Assembly (NCBI GenBank): GCA_001579985.1
Contig: LRSR01008333.1
Location: forward strand, 1-55,492
DNA: 55,492 nt
Reading direction: 5' to 3'
Origin: Hypsibius dujardini
Lineage: Eukaryota; Tardigrada; Eutardigrada; Parachela; Hypsibiidae
Shown here: positions 32,359-45,194 of the stretch, piece by piece
Layout of the letters: each line of letters begins with the position of its first letter
Position numbering within the stretch: position 1 is the first letter of the stretch
Position numbers and translations under genes: made by a program
The notes under the pieces: model-generated
Told to the model about the DNA's origin: nothing
Database searches by the model: none
Seen by the model: only the letters and a program-made list of their open reading frames with translations

Positions 32359-35300
32359 TTACACCACGAAGATGGTAGAATACTCAGTGAATATTGAGCT
32401 CTGATGTAATTTTTGGAACACTCCCTGTGATTCTCCACGCACATACCTTTTAATAATTACAGTGGTCATAACAATTCCGAATAATAGCACGGTAATGCCT
32501 CCGGCAGAAGACGTTACAATCATGTTACTGGCTGTCAAATTCAAAATTTGCAATTTCTGCTTATCCGAAAACGCCAAAGTTGCGGGTAAGAGGTAAACTT
32601 CACGAACCTTTGGAAAGACAGCGGATGGCATCACCGCGGTAGCCACAGCGCGGTTCGTTCAACGGAACCGACAGTTGCCCGTCGAACCACCTCAGATTTT
32701 CAGCGGTTCGTTCTTGCAGGACACCCTCCATATCCTCGGACGCCTGTATGAATGTCTGAAAGCAAAAATGGTTGTTTTTTCGTATTACGTTATACCACTC
32801 TCCTTTACGTTGCTGCACTCAATTGGTAATTAGTTTTAAATTACCGGGCTGAACTTCCATTTTGGAAAAACGAATTGAGATGCTGCAGATCAAAACCGGT
32901 TCTTATCAATCTTTTTTCCAAAAAAAAGTTTTAATGGCCAATTGTTATCCTTTTTCATTAGCTTTTAAAAAATAGATACTTTTTGTGTCTAATTTGTTTA
33001 GTTAAGAACCGGTTTTGATTTCCAGCTTATCAATTATCTTGGTTTCGAGAACTTCCGCTTTAAGAGCGAAACGGCTAAAATGCACTGTTTCAATAGATCT
33101 CCTGTTTGACCATATTTACACGGTATATTTCGCTGTTTTTGTAATAAAATTCGGTTTTTAGTTATCGCTGACTTAATCAAATGTAAGGGTTAATAGATTA
33201 CCCAACAAAACTAAATGGCCGACTTCAAATTTTAAGCCATTCACAGATGGATCTGTTTATTTGCATTCGTCAACTTTGAAATGTTAATTGGGGCGGAGTT
33301 TAGGCTCCTAACGCTCCTGTCAGATGAAATGTTAGCAAAAAACGTGAGACATTTTTGTTTCGATCTCTTTCACGCATAGTTATTGGTAATTAAAGATACT
33401 CTTAACTGAAAAAAATGATTAAAAGTTTTACGGGGGACGAAAAATATAAAAAAAAAGGTCTAGAAAGCTTTAGCATTAAAGCACCCCTTCGCAAAAGTGA
33501 TGGCACAAAAATTCGAAATATTTCCCTTTCCAAATACGACCTTGCAAATAATTCCAAATAATCGTACCTCGGACCACTCTCATCATCCTACAAGCGGAAG
33601 GAAAAATGGCAAAAATATTCATTGTGTACCGAGAGGGAACAGAATTCCGTGAAACAGTTGTTTTCTGTACTGGGTAAAAAATAAGCTTTCGTATTTAACT
33701 GCCAAATGGGACAAGTAACTTTCACAACACTTGCACGTGGTGGCAAAAGTTTGTTATGGCCGTTCTAAACGCAATTGAATGTCACAACATTTTGAGTTGC
33801 TCAGAATTTCTAGCTAAACTTTTTCAAAAAGTGAATATCTATCCGGTTCATTGCCGCACGTTAATTTTTATTACCTTAAAACGTATAGGAGAAAAAAAAC
33901 TAAAAGAAATAGATGAATTAAACTAAATTGACGGAGTTTATCGCTAACGTTACAGCGCATATTTTTTTAGAATACATTCGTAGACTACAGTACCAGGTAT
34001 ACCTGAAATGCGCCTCGTCTGTAGTCAAACTGCTTGACTGAAATGCTATGGATGCGAGTGCCGTAAACGGAAAATGACACGTGCCCGTTCCCCAACCGGA
34101 AGGTGCGGTTGAAAAACTGCTGAGCCAGCAGAATACCACTGCCGGGGTCGGAGGTAGTGTTGGACGTGTTGAAAGATTCCACGACCACCTAGAAATGACA
34201 ATTACAATTCGTGAAGTATGCTATAGTTGATCGAAAAGGCTCAACGGTTGTTTGAGATATCTTACCTGACCAACCATCTGAATAGCATTATGCATGGCGA
34301 GTAAATAGCCCGGATTCTGCAAGAAGTTACGCAATGAAATTACGCCTGAATCGCGTTTGGTTACTTCATAATCGGAATGGACACTGCGATAGATTCACAA
34401 CATGTGAAAATTTATCGACAAGGCGTTTTTGATTTTTAGATGCCGTCCAACGAGTTATGTTAGTTTTTTAGTAGAAATATATTCGTTTTAAATTTGGAAT
34501 CATTGGAGTTGTCGCAAATCCAGATTAAAAGGCGTTTAATTTCAGAAAATTAGTTAAAAAACTTTGCTGCAAAATTGATCCATCAAACGGGATATAGAAA
34601 GGTTTAAAAGACAAGCAAACACATAAAACTCGGCCATAGTGTTTTCCTAAAAAAATTAGTCAGAAAAGAAATCAAAAAGCATTTTTTCAAACGTTCATGG
34701 GTAAATTTGTCAGTTTTAAAAATTCTGTTAACTGGAAGTTTGCTCAAGCTCTGCAAAAACTATTTTTTCAAAATTGTTTGCCAGCTCTTCGAGTCTAAAT
34801 TTCAAAATGCCAAAATTTAGGCGAAGTTATAACAAATTAAAAAATTTCGAAAGTTGTGTGCTGTTGCTTACTAAATCCAAATAAAATACATGGAATACAA
34901 TTATAAGACGATTTTGATGCTTGGTACTGAAGCAGGTCTAGAACAAAAATTAAAAACAAATCTAAGACATTCAAAGTTAACTTCAGTCTAGCTCATATTT
35001 GGGAGGCTTTAAATCCAATTCAATCGTTAGAAATTTTCTCGACATTAATGTATTTTTTTTAAAGTACATTGAAAATTATGAAGATATAACACATTAAAAA
35101 TGTTTGTCGTAGAATTTCCTAACGATTGAACTCAATTGCCGGCCTCTCACTTGACCTTTATTATTTTTAACGATTTCGCGGACCTCATACCAATTAAAAC
35201 GTAAGTCACAGTCATGTCTAACATGTCAATATACAGAAGCTTTATCCAGCCAAGTTGAGAAAGATTTTTTTTGTACTTTTTTTATCAGGTTCCCACTTCC

Positions 35301-38300
35301 CTAATTTTTTCAGACCATTTTTTTATAGAAACCCATGATTCCCTTTACTAGGTTATGTGACTCTTACACAAGATTTGAAACTCAAATGAAAACCAAACGA
35401 ATTAATATCGACTAGGACGTGAGAATCTAAATATTCAAACCACTTGAAAATCTACAGCCTGATGGCTTTAAAAAGTTTCTGATTTTTGTTTCTTTGATGT
35501 GCCCCTTTGAAATTAATTTAGTTTCATTAAGCCCTTAATTGTCCTTCTAAAATTGCTGGGAAAGTGCAAATGTTGTTAACCGGAGAGTGGGCAGTCGTCC
35601 GTGAACAAAACGGCTTATCGCGGGATGACGGTATCATTGGAGCTTGCACCAAAACAACAAAAATGGGTATTTTTTCATTCTAACCTAAATGGTTTTTGCT
35701 CTAGAATTTGATGTGTTTGAAGGGATAAAAAATAACCTCAAAAAACACTACTTTTTTCGTCATCCATACAGATGGTGACTCCCGAGACCACCATTTGTTT
35801 AGGAATTTTACTTCAATTTCGAAAAATGTTTTCTTAGAGTTTGCGGGCATGAAAGCTTTATTTGACGGTTTAATATTACTCATCAGCTCTCGGATTCTAT
35901 AAAACGTCACATTAAGATCTGAGTTAGCTGTTATGAGCACCCCGACCAAATCGGATGTAAAATTATCTCAAAACCGTGATGGAAAAAAGTGCAGTCAGGT
36001 GACGGGGCTCCTTGTCGGGTTTTTTGTTTCAATTTGTTTCAATTTTTCATTTCAAATGCATTAATGAGATGTTTAAGTTATAATTACGCAAGAGAAGTTG
36101 ACAATGACTGCAACAAGTTGCAAGACAAGTGTTCTTTGGTATCCCTGCATTCAAATGGTTGCCTGACTTTTTTTGATTCCCATCCTGATTTCTCCTCCAT
36201 TGACATTTTTTACCAAATGGTAAAATTTCTCAGACTTATAAGATCAATTTGCATTCTTGGGCAAGGTTTTAAGTTAAAAAAACGAGTTACTTCTTACGCC
36301 AGAAAATAAACCGTTTTGAAAATCTGAAAAAATTTGGTTATCCAACTTCAAATCTAACTTTGTTTTGAGTTTGGAAAAAATTGTAAAGATATTGCTCTTT
36401 CGCATATGACATTGATCTGAATTTTCGATTAGGCAGTCTGGATGGGTTGCTGCATGCTTATGAACGACGTAGAACGAGAAAAGTAAGACTGTCTCAACTT
36501 GGTTGGATAACGCTTTTGCATGTAGCTCGTTTATTCGTGTTTACCTTAAGTTGAACAAAATTAGCGATTCTAGATCTAAATTTTATTTCATTTTTATTTA
36601 AGCGGAAGCGGAAAGACGAACCGGGCCATATGGTGTAGGGAGGTGCGGTAACTTCGCGGCAAAGCCTGTCCAGGTCGGCAGCAACGCGTCAATTTGTTCC
36701 TTTTCAGAGGCGGTAAAATCACCAGACAGGAGAATAAGAATCACAGACCGATAGGCAGATCTAACAACCTGTACAAATAACGTAACCGATTAAATGACTT
36801 AATTAAACACAGTCGATCCAAGTCGTCCGCGCAAGGGCGTTGTACAGCAAAACAGATGAATGAGATACCTGCTTCTTCAAAGAACTACCTCGTTAAGCAT
36901 AGTCAAGTTATCACGTGGTTCAAGTGGCACATCGGTAACATTCCATTCAAAGGCCCCAAAATACGGGTTAACAAAGGGCTGCTGGACGATATACACCTGT
37001 AAAAGATTCGAAACAAAAATCCGAAAGACTCTTTTTTCTAACAACAGTTGTCACTGTGCGGTTATCTTCAGAAGCAATTTGGTTCTGGATCCCATTTGAT
37101 ACACGCGCGAAAACATCCTACGGTTCGAAAAATACAGGAAGATCAGTTTCGTTTCTTTGAGTCTTCCAGAACGCATTTGATTTAACAATTACCGCCGGAA
37201 ACTCGTTTGATGAAACAAAATCAGATGTCTAACGAAGGGGGGCCACAGGGCCATGGCCCCTCTATTTATCTATTTTTCATGGCGGGGGGGGGCACCTTTT
37301 ATTTATTTATTTTTATTTATTTATACATTTCCCATAGCCCGGGGGCACTTTTTAAAGGAAGTGGAGTCGACCGATGGAGTTCCATTTGACCAAATGAAAT
37401 TCCAACTTCAGTGCCCCGGCACTTTTTTATTTATTTTAAAGTTCTTGTGGCTCCGGGCACTTTTTGATTTTCTATTTCAATCCGGTCCCCCCCCCCATAT
37501 GGCCCCTCAAAAAAGTCCGTTACGCCTCTGAAGCGAAGTCAATTTGATTTGCGAATAGTGCATTCGAGTGCATATTTTTAATTTCTAATGTTGTTTACTA
37601 ATAAAATGATAAACTGGATTTATTAACATCTGGCTGTTGTCGAAACGTTTAACCGAATCAAAAAGATTTGCCACCAAGCGTATTACAGTCTGCGTTGATT
37701 GATCACTTGGCAGCGCGTGAAAACGTTAAATCTTTCTTTCCGCCATACAAAAAGTTTGAAATTGAATTTTGTAAAAGGTTTGGTTCCCAAAATTAGAAAA
37801 TTCAACGCGTATCATTTGGCATAAAAAGTTTGAAAGACAAATTTTGGAGTACTAGCAGAGTATGGGCGCAAAATTTTGAATGCATTTTTTAAATAACGGT
37901 TTTGCGCGCGCCATCACATTCCGAATTTTATCTCAAGCAGTTCAACGAGTTTCTTAGAAATATTTTTTGTACGCGATACTTATTTCAATCACTTATGTGG
38001 ACAAAAAGTCAATTCAAATTCTGATTTTTTAGCTAACGGCTGATTGCGATTGCCAGTCTCTCAAGTGGAATTTGAAACGTGAAAGAGGTTCAGTCTGGAA
38101 CGTGAAAGAAATCAAAAACATGAAAACGGCAAACGAACGTAAACGTGAATGGAAAAGGAAACGTCAAAAAAATCTGGAACGTGAAAGCAGCAAACTGACG
38201 TGAAAGTGAAAACGTGACAAAATGTTGAACGTGAGATCATACCGAACCATGGTTTAGGCTACCTGGTTTTTAGGAAATCTATTTCTCCATGCACCGATCC

Positions 38301-41300
38301 ATTTTATGTAATTATTAATTTCTAGCATCTTCCAGGCTGGAGAGATTTCCCTAATTTTGTATTTTACTAACCCACTGAAGGCGACCAATTATTTACGTTT
38401 CAAGTTTTGGCAACCCGTTTTTCTGAAACGCTGCAGAAATCTTACGGTCGCTGTAAATTTGTTTTTTTTATTACTAGATCATGTTTATCAACATTTAATG
38501 GGATCGGAATGTGAAATCACTGTTGCGTCCCTTCGTCTCAAAAATCTAACACACTTACATATTCTCCGTTTGTCATGTTATTTTGTACTGCCAGAATCTG
38601 TTAGCCAAAACCTCATCAAACTCCTCAGTAAAGCATGAAGAGAGCAATGGGATGATTTTGAATAGAATTTCTTACCAGGAACCGTCGAAGAGAGTCGGAG
38701 TGACCGAAAAACAGTATAACTGAAAAAGGAAACAGAAACAGATATTGCTGTCAGCTGGCGCTGCTTTATGTTCAAAACCGAACTGGGGAAACGCAAATTT
38801 ACTTCGGCATGACGGCTTCAAATCCGACAACAGCACTCCCACTGTTCCCTCGAAGGCGCCGGGCTTGATTAATTCGGCCGACGCGTATTTGTGCAATGTC
38901 ACGCGCAGATCCTTGAAAGCCTGTAGTGTCCGCGAAACGACCAGATGGGTGTTCTTGAGAAATTGGGGTCCTGACGAGTCGAGGATTATAGCAATGGTGG
39001 TCCAGTTGTGCCGCAACAAAAAGCGGTGGTAATATTCGGCGTAATCTGCCGGTGCAGGGTAAGTTGCAGGTATCCAGGTAGGTGCGAGTGCCCGATTTCT
39101 CGCAATACGATCGCCAGCAGCTCTGTAATATTTTGCAAACAACAGTCGTAAGAATACAGAAGCTTGGTCGCACAAAGTAGGACGCAGTCCCGTTCAAAAT
39201 TCTCGCACCTTAGTTTACAGCTTTTTCTCATCACGCATTCAACAATTTTGCTCTTTGATAACATTTTCAAAGTTGTACATCAAGTTGGAGTTGGCCAGAG
39301 ATGTAGCTGATTGACGAGTAACATTTTGCGTACTCCGAGTGAAACTGGCCAAACTTGGCCTAAACATTTCAGTTTTTTTATTTTCGAAAAAGCAACCGGA
39401 TCTTTTTCGCAGTTCTTACATCGCAACCACCTTTATTTAATCTAAGTTTCCTTAAATTTAACGCGGCTATATAATTCATATTCGTTAAGTGTTTATTTGA
39501 ACGCAATTAAAAATTTGCAGAATTTGGATTGATTTTAAACTGATTGGCGAAAGTCGTCCCCGACGTTTTCGATTTCGGAAGACGATTTTTCGGGTTGTCG
39601 TTTTACCATAAAAATATATTCATGTAGTGTTTCGAACATCATTCAGCTATACTTGGTCTGCAACATCTTACCTTTCAACTGTATCTAAGTGTGACGCAAT
39701 CTGATTTTTTCTCTAGCTTTAGGACGCTTTCAAAGAGAGGCAGCGAAAATCGCGTCTCCAACATGGAAAACGCCTTGATTTTCAATTGATTTCGAGTATT
39801 TTAGCCAACTTTGAAGACTGTTGCCTTCCTCTGCCTACACAACTCCTGCCTACTCGCTGATTTTGAAAGTGATTGATCAAAAGGAACGAATTGGCATCAC
39901 ACTAAATCTTTCATCACTTTCCTTGAGAAAAAAACGAATAAACAGTTTATGCCGCGGTTTAAACTAACCGTGTCGCCTTTTGTGGGGCCACGCTTCTGTT
40001 TTTATTTCAAATTCTGTAATTTCTAACAGTAACGTAATGTCTTCGAAATTATTCTAAAAATCTCTCATTTATACACAGACAAAGTCACGTAGATAGTAGA
40101 AAACTTGTCTGGCATGTTTTAATTTCTTAACTGAACAGAAAAGTCGGCTATCAAACCTGTATTCGAAGCGGGCAGCAATATTTGACCAATCCAAGTTTCC
40201 GGAGTTTGAGGACATATTTTCTTGAACCCTGTGTTTACTTTGTCTTTCGTTTCGGGTATTGTGCAGCGCAACACTATGTCCAGCATCGCTGTCACGTTGT
40301 GCAGATAATTTTGTGTGAAGGCACTCAGTTAAAAATTAAATGATTGTAAGTGCTTTTTGGTGAAAGTTTTACACTCATCTCGAAACTACTAGGAACCTCC
40401 TTTAATAATTAATTGTTTATTGGTAGGAGGCTTCAAATTCTTGTTTGTTGTCAAAATTGTGTCAGCATTCCGCGTCGTCATTGGTATTTTCCATCCTGTT
40501 GAGAAATTTTTCCTTTCTCGTTTTCTGTTATTTTCCCCTTTTCTTTCGAATTTATGGTGTTTAAATTTATGGTGTTTAACATGATTTTGAGTTATTTTTT
40601 AAATACACATTTGAAAAATGAAAGAGTTAAACAGAGAATGTGGTAAACCTACAAAGGTTTTATTCTTGGGATTAGATAAGCTACTTTTGTGCTAACTAAA
40701 TTTTAGGTCAGTCAACTTTTCGCTGACATGAACAATTTAACTTTAATGTCTGATATTTATTCAAAAAGTGTAAAACTTATTCAGTCGTCTAAAATTTAGT
40801 TCGCGAAGGATTTCAAAACTACGGTAGTGCCTCTTCTTCACTTTTTCGCAACTTGAAAACGGAACAGAATTTGTATAATTAGAATAAAATCGAGTAAAGT
40901 ACGGTTCAATACTGAATAATAATTTTTCGATTGGAATCAGCTCTTAATTCAGAGAAAACATGATGGTTATATTTTTAAACCGTCCATTAGCGATCAGGAT
41001 CTCTATTCGTCGGCACGCTGAATACATTAACGTTACACCGAATTCTAGGTTTGTTTGTTTCAAAGCACATAAAAAAATCATATTTTACCGTTCGTTCTGT
41101 AACTTACGTCGTTACGTATAAAACGTTCCATGCTCGCGCCAGTTCGTTTAGGATTAAATATTCCCCGCAACCTAAATATAAAATCGCGATTGAAAGACAT
41201 TTTTTGTCCCGTAGTCCCGTAACGTTTTTTTTGTTGGTTTTACCGGCATTAATCCAAACAGACACTGCTTCCGGCCGCCGTTCACGATAATACCACTGCG

Positions 41301-41631
41301 CCATGTTTACTCCCTGATAGTACGACTGGTCCAGACAGGTAGCGTAATAGCTGGATTTCATATCCGCGTCCTGTTCAAACACCACGTAACGATGTGTGAC
41401 ATTCAGGAATGGGTAGGTACGACGGAGCTCTGCCAGTCCGGTCGCCACACTGGGACCAATGTAGTTTAGCGAGACCATCGAGTCCCTGCCCGTCGCATCA
41501 CGAAAAATGGACGTGACCAAGTCCAACGTCGGCAGTGATCTTTCGGCCATTGATGAAGGGTCAGCAAAACGAGCGAAAATCTGGTGCAAACTCATTGCGC
41601 ACGAAACCAAAAAACAGAACACACGTCGCAT
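32359..41631 (-). CDS. Natriuretic-peptide-receptor-like protein (ANF receptor domain, one TM, no cyclase seen)
   Basis: Eleven coding exons join in phase: 41631-41244, 41171-41108, 39122-38803, 38719-38676, 38597-38559, 36996-36889, 36768-36622, 34316-34266, 34188-34003, 32755-32608, 32531 onward. Reading through to the stop at 32359 gives 555 residues, near the size of vertebrate natriuretic receptor C. After a signal peptide, the periplasmic-binding-like fold shows LNYIGPSVATGLAELRRTYP, AGCGEYLILNELARAWNV, YYHRFLLRHNWTTIAII, RIILFFGHSDSLRRFL, NMTNGEYVYIVQQPF, QQFFNRTFRLGNGHVSFS and LNEPRCGYRGD. The TM is about residues 507-525 (GGITVLLFGIVMTTVIIK). The cytoplasmic end is uncertain: an excellent donor (AAAAG|GTATGTG at 32447) follows the TM, so a further exon may replace the 30-residue tail. 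I see no kinase-homology or cyclase sequence below it. The family binds peptides or other small ligands outside the cell. One donor (CCG|GTTCGT at 36622) is weak. Confidence 0.88.
32889..33019. repeat. Inverted repeat in an intron, MITE-like
   Basis: ATCAAAACCGGTTCTTA at 32889-32905 is a perfect 17-bp inverse of 33003-33019. It lies in the intron just upstream of the penultimate ANF-receptor exon. No target duplication recognised. Confidence 0.6.
35016..35138. repeat. Imperfect inverted repeat in an intron, MITE-like
   Basis: CAATTCAATCGTTAG at the left and CTAACGATTGAACTCAATTG at the right pair with a small gap, enclosing about 90 bp of AT-rich sequence, within the 2.3-kb ANF-receptor intron 34317-36621. 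Confidence 0.5.
37222..37530. mobile_element. Degenerate hAT-like non-autonomous element
   Basis: The left end CAGATGTCTAACG and the reverse complement of the right end CAGAGGCGTAACG are diverged inverted repeats, both continuing to GGGGCCA. The interior has G/C runs and ATTT tandem units. The putative 8-bp target duplications match only partly (AACAAAAT / AAGCGAAG). Intronic to the ANF-receptor gene. Confidence 0.6.
38080..38245. repeat. Degenerate ACGTGAAA minisatellite
   Basis: At least seven copies of (G)AACGTGAAAG or close variants (ACGTAAACGTGAA, GACGTGAAAGTG) lie within 160 bp of an ANF-receptor intron, about 310 bp from the 39-bp exon. Confidence 0.7.
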
Positions 41632-42972
41632 GGCTGCTGAAAAACTATGTTTGCTCTCACAAAAAAACGATATGGGAACAGTGCCTCACGGTCGATTAAC
41701 TGCAGGTTTCGACAAGCGGATCAAGTGGCTGGTGCGAGACAAGTCCTGTGCCTGGGCCGCCGACTTCAAACAGTTATCAGTTTTATGCGGATGCTGAAAA
41801 ATTGAAATGATGTTTTTACCTTCGCGGAAAGAGAAAGCGGAATGAAATCAACAGCAGAAACAGATTAAGATATGATAGGGTAATACAGTTTACCGAAACA
41901 GTTAATGTCGGTAAACAAAACCCTGATTAGTAAACGCATACCGCAAACGAAATGCAAATGTTTTGTACCTCTCTTTTCCAATCCAACGGTAAGGACAATG
42001 ATATTTGTTTCGATGTGTAAACCCACGCGACTGTTTTCCTGCTCTCATGGCTTTTTAAATTCTGGCCTGCCATATGTCTTGGTCTGCTCCCTAATAGGCG
42101 CACGTGTCCGCAGGGGTCTCATGACTATTCAACGCCCTTTATGAAACGCGTGCGTCTACCACAGAGCAGGGGGGGGGAGCGGGACATACATTCTGCGTAA
42201 AACGCGATGACAGGAAAATATTCCTCGCCTCTCCGTCCGATGTTGAAGAGTTTTCTGATCTTTTACTATCGGGGCGACGTGAGGCAGGTTCGAGGGAGGG
42301 GGCGGCCTCCGATAAGGGCATTTATATGCACTGTTAGCTGACAAACAAATTTGAACATAAAGCTGGGGCTGCAGCATGGCAGTGTTTCGACAACGAAAAC
42401 GACGGATAGGATATTTTGCAGTCAATGATCTTTCGGTACATGGCTACCGGCATGAATTCGTGCGGAGACCAGGCTGGTTCAATTATCTTTTGCATTTATT
42501 GCTTGAGTAGCGCACAGAACATTAATTCATTGAATAAAAATAAATTCTGATTGACCAGTACGGCAATGATTTCTGGTCGATCAGCTCGTTTTGTAACTGA
42601 ATAATTAGCTGAGATGCAAGAAACATATCGAGAAAAACGGGGTTTTTAGTGAGCTGATTGGCTCAAATTGATTTCTGCTCTGCGGTATGGACCGATTGAT
42701 GAAAAATCATTCACCTGTTTGCTACTGCAAGGAATACAAAACATTTATGTATTGGCTGGAGCTTCTCAATTTTGAGGCCACAAAAGGTCACTTTCGAGAT
42801 AAACGACATCAAAGTTTTGCGTCTCAGTTCCGTCATCCCAAGAAGCCAAACAGCCCGGTATTCAACTGGGCTCGATACTAAATACTAGAGCAACAGAAAA
42901 ACAAACTGAAAGAGACGGAAAAAGAGTTTACGGGCCGATATAGAGAAAAGAAGACACAAAATGATGAGCCAA
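41632..42972. other. Upstream region of the ANF-receptor gene, no other gene seen
   Basis: Presumed 5' flank of the receptor gene. A G-run near 42170 and a GC-rich patch at 42290-42310 are the only notable features. ORFs here lack domains. Confidence 0.45.
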
Positions 42973-43542
42973 TCAACCAATCAAAAACGTTTCCACAGAG
43001 CTACACGGGCAGCGCGACGAGCACCGGGCACCGCCTCCGACGAACTGGTCATACTCCTCGCCGTTCTTCGCAGGTTTGTTTTAAAGAAGCAAAAAATGTA
43101 GTCAGCACCCATACTGGACTCTTATGCACAAGACGTTCGAGAAAAAAAACGAGTAAACCAAAACAATCAATCAATCAATCAAGAGAAGACTCATAAACAG
43201 CAAAAGCTTAACTTCAATCAATCAATGGACAGATGAAAAGCTCACCTCAATCGGTTTGGTCATTCCGACGGCTCTCGGGCGGGCACCTTCAGGCTTTCCA
43301 GCACGCTCAACCAACGCTGTTCAGGCAGTAATTTTGAAGGAACTAATTTCGGTAACAATTCTAACATCACTCAAGTCCGGGAAGGGCAACGGAGACGCGT
43401 TTGCGCCAATAAAAAAACCTGCTGAAAGGCTGCTTTCTCGCACAGATCCAGCTTTTTTTTGCAATCCATCTTTACCTTGATTCTCCGATTCCCCTCCATT
43501 TCCGATTGGCTCAATTGACGCTTCAACAATGTCGGAAGCCAT
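42973..43542 (-). CDS. Small three-exon protein of unknown function
   Basis: Exons 43542-43476, 43316-43246 and 43065-42973 (stop) join in phase (67+71+93 nt) into 76 residues. Donors are good (CAAG|GTAAAG, GAG|GTGAGC). The acceptors are a fair AACAG|CG and a weaker GCGAAG|AA. The product starts MASDIVEASIEPIGNGG, has a basic middle (ERAGKPEGARPRAVG), then NGEEYDQFVGGG and a Cys/Ser cluster (ARCSSRCPCSS). No signal peptide. I do not recognise it. The main support is phase continuity across three exons; the last exon is the least certain. Confidence 0.42.
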
Positions 43543-43989
43543 ATCGACCAAATTCTCGCGTAATGATTAACATTCCAGTCCACTTGCTTTCTGTGCACAA
43601 TTTTGTGCACGGAACAAGGCAAATCACGCTCGTTTGCCGCAGAGCGCTCCGCTAAATGGTGTTAATCACTCGTCATTTTATTCCAAAAGAAAGAAAAAAA
43701 AACAATCTGACGGAGGCAAGGGCAGAAACGTTTTGCTTGAGCCCGGAGTCTTGACCAGCGCTTATGAGACGCCATATGGGCAAAACAAATTCTGCAGAAA
43801 GTGGCTCTCAGGAAAATGACTCTAGAAGGTAAAAAATTTGCTTTTTCCCCAATTTTTTTTGAATCACATAGAAAAATGAATTTCCTATATGACTGCGTCA
43901 AAAAGTCATTTTCGAGTTTTTCCACTTTGTCCACCTCCACTCCCGAACCCGGTAGACCGAAACAGACGTACAGTAGAGACAAATAAAAA
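43543..43989. other. Intergenic stretch, no gene seen
   Basis: Possible promoter side of the small minus-strand gene. Short ORFs only, none with a recognisable domain. Confidence 0.45.
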
Positions 43990-44386
43990 GACGTTTTTTC
44001 ACGTTTTTGTTTTAATTTTTTTCTTCAATTGTTTTTTCGTTTTGTTTTGGTTCTACATTTTCGTTCTCCTTTGTTTCTGTTCTACTTTTATTGTTTTAAT
44101 TATATTTTTATCAACTTAGTTTTTACAACGAGTTTAAATTGTTACTTCCGATTATGCAACTGTTCAAAAATGACTCAATCATCAGGCTCAATAAACGTAT
44201 TAAGGTACAAAAACGGAATATCACTCCCCTGAAGCTTTGCGTCATTTACTGGATTCTTTTGGACGAGATACGATGCCAGCTTGACCTGATTTTTTCCGCA
44301 ACTCTTCGAGCAACCGAGCGCTGCTGTACTAGCAAACAGATTGAATTCAAAAGGGTAGAAGATCAAGGCCGCAGTCACACGGCCTA
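43990..44386. repeat. Dispersed repeat R1, copy 2 (inverted)
   Basis: Reverse-complement match of 27126-27500, with the TTTTCGTTTTG-rich edge at the left here. Shadow ORFs on both strands (for example TQSSGSINVLR) come from the repeat. Confidence 0.88.
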
Positions 44387-44431
44387 CCGACATATACCTT
44401 CCGTAAGGATGTATAGACCCATCAGAATAAT

Positions 44432-44981
44432 TAGGGATGGCATCAAATGTCAAATGTCAAATTCAAATCAAATCAAATCAAATCAAATTGAGGCTCGTTT
44501 TGATTTGAAATTCATTTGATTTGATTTTGATTTGATTTTCAGCATTTTTCGACCAATTTTTGGCTTAAAAACGGCTGATGAGCCTGATGACGCAATCTTT
44601 TCCATTTCTGACATTCCCTAAAATGTAACTGGGAATTCTGCCACGCATTCATTAACCTAACTTAATACTTATGAAGTATGAATGATGATAAGATTGCATC
44701 ATCGAAAAATATTTGCACTTGTGTAGTGCAGGTTTTTCGTAGTCGTTGCCTAGAAAATAAATAATAAAAAGGTAAATTTTCCACCTAAATTCAAACTAAT
44801 AATTTTATACGTAAAACTTAACCCTAGTTTGAATAATTGTTCTCCTCGAATATATACTAATCGCGCTAAAATTATTGCAAAAAACATGCCAGAAAGTACT
44901 AGTATGAAGTCGACGAAAGTACCGTCAAATCAAAATCAAATCGAATCAAATCGGTCGTTTTGTCATTTGATGCCATCCCTA
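44432..44981. mobile_element. hAT-type non-autonomous element, 550 bp, with 8-bp target duplication
   Basis: The ends are inverted repeats TAGGGATGGCATCAAATG and CATTTGATGCCATCCCTA, flanked by a perfect 8-bp duplication AGAATAAT (44424-44431, 44982-44989). Subterminal CAAAT/ATTTG arrays (AATCAAATCAAATC) lie inside both ends. No transposase frame. It lies between the local copies of R1 and R2. Confidence 0.92.
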
Positions 44982-45194
44982 AGAATAATAGTCGAGGCTC
45001 GTGCCGAGGGTCACTGCAATCATAGCCAGACAACAAATGATGGTGAAAATCGCCATTGGTAAATATGAGTCTGCACGAAAAAATCAGCGTTCACGATTTG
45101 CTGAATGTGATTACAGGGAGCGTGGCTGTGATCCCGACGCATCCGGTCACGACGAAGACAATGCTCATCCCGATTCCGATCCCGAACCTTGGGC

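Noticed and set aside
40157-40288. Minus open segment with splice-like edges (starts near TAMLDIVLRCTIPETKDK) inside an ANF-receptor intron
   Set aside because: Its phases do not fit between the flanking exons, and the expected residues are already supplied by the 64-bp exon at 41108-41171.
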